A stretch of 64,000 nt of DNA from an uncultured Nioella sp. Its GTDB lineage: Bacteria > Pseudomonadota > Alphaproteobacteria > Rhodobacterales > Rhodobacteraceae. The DNA is taken from assembly GCA_947495575.1 (NCBI GenBank), contig CANLZL010000003.1, forward strand, positions 124,001 through 188,000, in the 5' to 3' direction. Below, piece after piece: positions 60,990 through 64,000 of this stretch (within the stretch, counting starts at the first letter, position 1; each line of letters begins with the position of its first letter). The notes below the pieces were generated by a model, which saw only the letters and a program-made list of their open reading frames with translations, did not search any database and was not told the origin of the DNA. The position numbers and the translations under genes were made by a program.

Positions 60990-62291
60990 ATGACCATTTC
61001 CTCTTCGCTCAATACCGGTGTCGCTGGCCTCAATGTGAACGCAAGCCGCCTGGCTACAATTTCCGACAATATCGCGAACTCTGGCACTTACGGCTACAAG
61101 CGGGCCGTAACCAACTTTCAATCCATGGTGATTACTCAGGGCGAAGGCAGTTATTCCGCTGGCGGCGTTCGAGTCATTACCGGTCGGATGATCGACCAGC
61201 GCGGCACTCTGATTACAACGAACAACCCCACTGACCTTGCTATTGGTGGTCGCGGAATGTTGCCCGTCACAACCTCTGCAGCTTTGGACGACCAGACCAG
61301 CAACTACCCGGTGATGTTGGCAACGACAGGTTCGTTCCGCCCTGATGCCGATGGCGTGTTGCGGACGGAATCTGGGCTGGTCCTGATGGGCTGGCCCACG
61401 GGAAACGACGGTACTGTTCCCACCTTTCCAAGAGACACAACAGAAGCGCTGGAGCCCGTTCGCGTCAACGCTAACCAATTCGCGGGCGACCCAACAACTC
61501 GCATGGAATTGACCGTCAATCTTCCGGCAACTGCGACCTCCACCGGATCCAGCGGCGACCCTCTAACCATGTCGACCGAGTATTTTGACAATATGGGCAC
61601 GTCACAGGTGCTGACCGTCACGTACACACCAACAGTTCCGGCCAGCGGCAGTTCCAACGAATGGACGATGGTCATTACCGATTCCGCGTCTGGCGGGGCT
61701 ACGATCGGCGAATACACTCTGACCTTCGATGACGCCCGCGGGAATGGCGGGAATTTGGCGGCCGTCGCCACAACCTCGGGCGGCGCTTATGACACGAGCA
61801 ACGGTACAATTTCGGTCAACGTGGATGGTGGCCCGCTGGAAATTTCCATTGGCGCATTGGGTGAGGCCTCCGGTCTGACGCAGCTGTCGGACACGTTTGC
61901 CAACGCCCCCGTGGTGAAAGACGGGTCGCCTGTTGGCAACCTTACGTCAGTCGAAGTTGATCCTCAGGGCTATGTCCACGCCATCTACGACAGTGGCTTT
62001 ACCCGTGCGATCTATCAGGTGCCAGTGGTCGACGTTCCTAACCCCAATGGACTAATCCCCTTGAACAACCAAGCCTATCAGATCTCACCCGACAGCGGAT
62101 CATTCTTCCTATGGGATGCAGGCGACGGGCCGACCGGCGATATCGTGGGCTTCGCACGCGAGGAATCCACAACGGATGTCGCCGGGGAACTAACACAATT
62201 GATACAGACTCAACGCGCCTATTCCTCCAACGCCAAGGTCATCCAGACTGTAGACGAAATGCTGCAGGAAACCACAAATATCAAACGCTGA
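60990..62291 (+). CDS. flgE: Flagellar hook protein FlgE
   Basis: A 433-residue axial protein. The N-terminal rod/hook motif (SSLNTGVAGLNVNASRLATISDNIANSGTYGYKR, seen as SDNIANSGTYGYKRAV) and the C-terminal TQRAYSSNAKVIQTVDEM are diagnostic; between them lies a long Thr/Ser/Gly-rich beta domain. AAAGG precedes the ATG by 8 bases. It forms the hook joining basal body and filament. flgK follows 14 bases later. Confidence 0.95.
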   Translation: MTISSSLNTGVAGLNVNASRLATISDNIANSGTYGYKRAVTNFQSMVITQGEGSYSAGGVRVITGRMIDQRGTLITTNNPTDLAIGGRGMLPVTTSAALDDQTSNYPVMLATTGSFRPDADGVLRTESGLVLMGWPTGNDGTVPTFPRDTTEALEPVRVNANQFAGDPTTRMELTVNLPATATSTGSSGDPLTMSTEYFDNMGTSQVLTVTYTPTVPASGSSNEWTMVITDSASGGATIGEYTLTFDDARGNGGNLAAVATTSGGAYDTSNGTISVNVDGGPLEISIGALGEASGLTQLSDTFANAPVVKDGSPVGNLTSVEVDPQGYVHAIYDSGFTRAIYQVPVVDVPNPNGLIPLNNQAYQISPDSGSFFLWDAGDGPTGDIVGFAREESTTDVAGELTQLIQTQRAYSSNAKVIQTVDEMLQETTNIKR

Positions 62292-62305
62292 TATTTGGCT
62301 GAGCA

Positions 62306-63760
62306 ATGACCATTTCAGGGGCACTTTCCGCAGCATTATCCGGGCTCACGGCCAACAGCCGTGCCGCTTCGGTAGTGTCTGCAAATGTCGCAAACGCCGG
62401 AACAGATGGGTATGGCGTGCGAGAAGTGCACTTGGCAGCCCTTACATATGGCGCGGGCTATGGTGTCCACATCACTGGCATCGACCGTGTTGTCGACCCT
62501 GTTTTATTGGGCGAGCGTCGCGCGGCAGAAGCCTCCCTTGGCGAGGCTGGAACCCGCGCGCATGCGCTGCAACGTATCGAGACGTTAATTGGCTCCCCAG
62601 ATGATGCTAACAGCCTGTCGGCGCATCTGGCAGAGTTTGAAGCACAACTGGTGGGCGCGGCCAGCAGGCCAGATAGCCAGGCGCGACTTGAAGCCGTTTT
62701 GCAAAGCGCAAACCGGTTGGTTACCCGCATCAATGACGTGTCCGACGGAATTCAATCGACCAGATTACAGGCGGACAGGGACATCGCCGCCAATGTCGAA
62801 GTGTTGAATCGCACCATTGCTGAAATCCACGATCTGAACCGCACTATCAGAACCGCCGTTTCCCGCGGCGACTCCGCGCTTGGCCTAATCGACAAGCAGC
62901 AAAGCCTGATCGACGGCATCGCTGAATTGGTTCCGATCCGCGAAGTCCGCGACCAGACCGGTATGGTAAACATATACTCTGCAGACGGCATCGCCCTTTT
63001 GGACGGATCTGCAGCTCAGTTTGGTTTCACGGCGTCTGCTGCAATAACTCCTGGAATGACGCTAGAAAACGGCGATCTTTCGGGTCTGACAATCAATGGC
63101 CGTGCGGTGGCAACCACCGATACATATGGCTCACTTTCCGGCGGGAAGCTGGCCGGCCTCTTCGCGATCCGTGATGAAATTGGTGTTAAGGCCCAGGCAG
63201 AAATTGACGGTGTTGCGCTCGATCTGACAAGCCGCCTCGATTCTTCAACAATTGATCTCACGATCGGGGCAAGTTCGCCCGGGCTTTTCACTGATGCCGG
63301 CGTTCTGTCCTCCGCCACTTATGAAACAGGGCTTGCTGCCCGGCTGCGCCTCAATGCGGCTGTCGATCCCGCGCAGGGCGGTGCGCTTTGGCGGATTCGG
63401 GACGGTGTTGGGGCAACGGCTGAGGGAAACCCGGGCGATCCAACGCTTATAAACAACATCCTGCTCGCCTTGCAAAACGAACAAACAACGGCGAGCGCAG
63501 CCTTTTCAAGCACCACCAGAACCATGTCCGAACTGGTTTCCGATCAGCTGTCTTTGGCTGCCATGGACCGTCAGTTCGCAGATGCGGATTCCAGCCACGC
63601 CAATGGCAGCTACCTCGCCCTTCGCGAGGCCGAATTGCGTGGCGGCGTGGATACAGATGAACAAATGCAGCGTCTGTTGGAAATCGAAAAGGCCTATGCC
63701 GCCAACGCCCGTGTCATCTCAACCATTGACGAGATGCTGGATCAGCTCATGAGGTTATAA
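62306..63760 (+). CDS. flgK: Flagellar hook-filament junction protein FlgK (HAP1)
   Basis: A 484-residue protein with the axial N-terminus (MTISGALSAALSGLTANSRAASVVSANVANAGTDGYGVRE, seen as VVSANVANAGTDGYG), a helical region to about 200, a beta domain and the C-terminal IEKAYAANARVISTIDEMLDQLM. It connects the hook to the filament. flgL begins 1 base after its stop codon. Confidence 0.94.
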   Translation: MTISGALSAALSGLTANSRAASVVSANVANAGTDGYGVREVHLAALTYGAGYGVHITGIDRVVDPVLLGERRAAEASLGEAGTRAHALQRIETLIGSPDDANSLSAHLAEFEAQLVGAASRPDSQARLEAVLQSANRLVTRINDVSDGIQSTRLQADRDIAANVEVLNRTIAEIHDLNRTIRTAVSRGDSALGLIDKQQSLIDGIAELVPIREVRDQTGMVNIYSADGIALLDGSAAQFGFTASAAITPGMTLENGDLSGLTINGRAVATTDTYGSLSGGKLAGLFAIRDEIGVKAQAEIDGVALDLTSRLDSSTIDLTIGASSPGLFTDAGVLSSATYETGLAARLRLNAAVDPAQGGALWRIRDGVGATAEGNPGDPTLINNILLALQNEQTTASAAFSSTTRTMSELVSDQLSLAAMDRQFADADSSHANGSYLALREAELRGGVDTDEQMQRLLEIEKAYAANARVISTIDEMLDQLMRL

Positions 63761-63761
63761 A

Positions 63762-64000
63762 ATGACACTGGTTTCCATCGGCGACATGACCCGCAGTTTC
63801 CAATTGCGCAGTCAATTCGCGCAAACCAAAACCGACCTCTCAGTCTTCACGAAGGAACTGTCGTCGGGCCAACATTCCGATATGGGAAAGGCTCTTAAGG
63901 GGGATTTTTCAGCTCTCAGCGATATTCGCCGCGGCCTTCGAATGAATGAGGCGTACCGATCTGCAGCGGCTGCGGCCGCCCTCATCGCGTCCACGGCGCA
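63762..64000 (+). CDS. flgL: Flagellar hook-filament junction protein FlgL (3' partial)
   Basis: The ATG at 63762 follows the flgK stop by 1 base; the frame stays open to the window end (79 codons). The product begins MTLVSIGDMTRSFQLRSQFA and continues with KTDLSVFTKELSSGQHSDM, a flagellin-like N-terminus as in HAP3. The rest lies outside the window. Confidence 0.88.
   Translation, partial: MTLVSIGDMTRSFQLRSQFAQTKTDLSVFTKELSSGQHSDMGKALKGDFSALSDIRRGLRMNEAYRSAAAAAALIASTA

Overview
The window is a stretch of chromosome from a marine-type alphaproteobacterium, most likely a Rhodobacteraceae (Roseobacter-group) member. The evidence is the moderately high GC content, the gene order motB-flgE-flgK-flgL, the dense sugar ABC and TRAP transporters, the De Ley-Doudoroff galactose genes and the sulfoquinovose-monooxygenase gene set. 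No tRNA, rRNA, CRISPR array, transposase or integrase was seen. No gap longer than 300 bases lacks a gene.

Layout. (1) 1-2675: a 5'-truncated membrane protein that fuses a PAS/degenerate-kinase region to a DnaQ-like exonuclease, then a GntR/UTRA regulator. (2) 2733-3236: a small secreted Cys- and Gly-rich protein of unknown role. (3) 3422-19950: a 12-gene minus-strand galactoside operon (binding protein, two permeases, GH36 alpha-galactosidase, sugar-acid dehydratase, SDR dehydrogenase, DgoK, DgoA, SMP-30 lactonase, GH42 beta-galactosidase, GAPDH, semialdehyde dehydrogenase). It is divergent from an IclR regulator and the transporter ATPase, and KdgR-like operators lie between them. (4) 20020-31145: a xylose locus (XylGHF, ROK-type XylR, XylA, XylB, aldose epimerase) with an embedded CRTAC1-type FG-GAP protein and a MauG-like di-heme cytochrome. 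(5) 31333-38889: a TRAP transporter, an M20 amidohydrolase and a DctB/DctD-like two-component pair whose regulator lacks the GAFTGA loop. (6) 38959-42176: an uncharacterised operon of a Tat-exported FAD oxidase and three membrane-associated proteins. (7) 42303-54616: D-glucuronate catabolism (UxaC, UxuB, UxuA) with a sugar ABC transporter, three tandem Gfo/Idh/MocA oxidoreductases and an FCD-type GntR regulator bound to clear CCGGTATACCGG-type sites. (8) 54613-59999: smoC-smoB-smoA (oxidative desulfurisation of sulfoquinovose) with an alpha/beta hydrolase, divergent from a GntR regulator and a fourth Gfo/Idh/MocA protein. (9) 60057-64000: flagellar genes motB, flgE, flgK and the start of flgL.

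How the parts work together. Galactosides, xylose, glucuronate and sulfoquinovose are the sugars of algal and plant hemicelluloses and of photosynthetic or bacterial glycolipid head groups. Each catabolic block carries its own regulator with recognisable operator DNA, and most carry a dedicated transporter. In all four transport operons a strong hairpin follows the periplasmic binding-protein gene, which probably sets binding protein above permease. The best candidates for new biology are the Gfo/Idh/MocA protein beside smoABC (a possible NAD-dependent sulfoquinovosidase), the three tandem Gfo/Idh/MocA proteins of the glucuronate block, the GAFTGA-less DctD with its dyad site, and the FAD-oxidase membrane operon.
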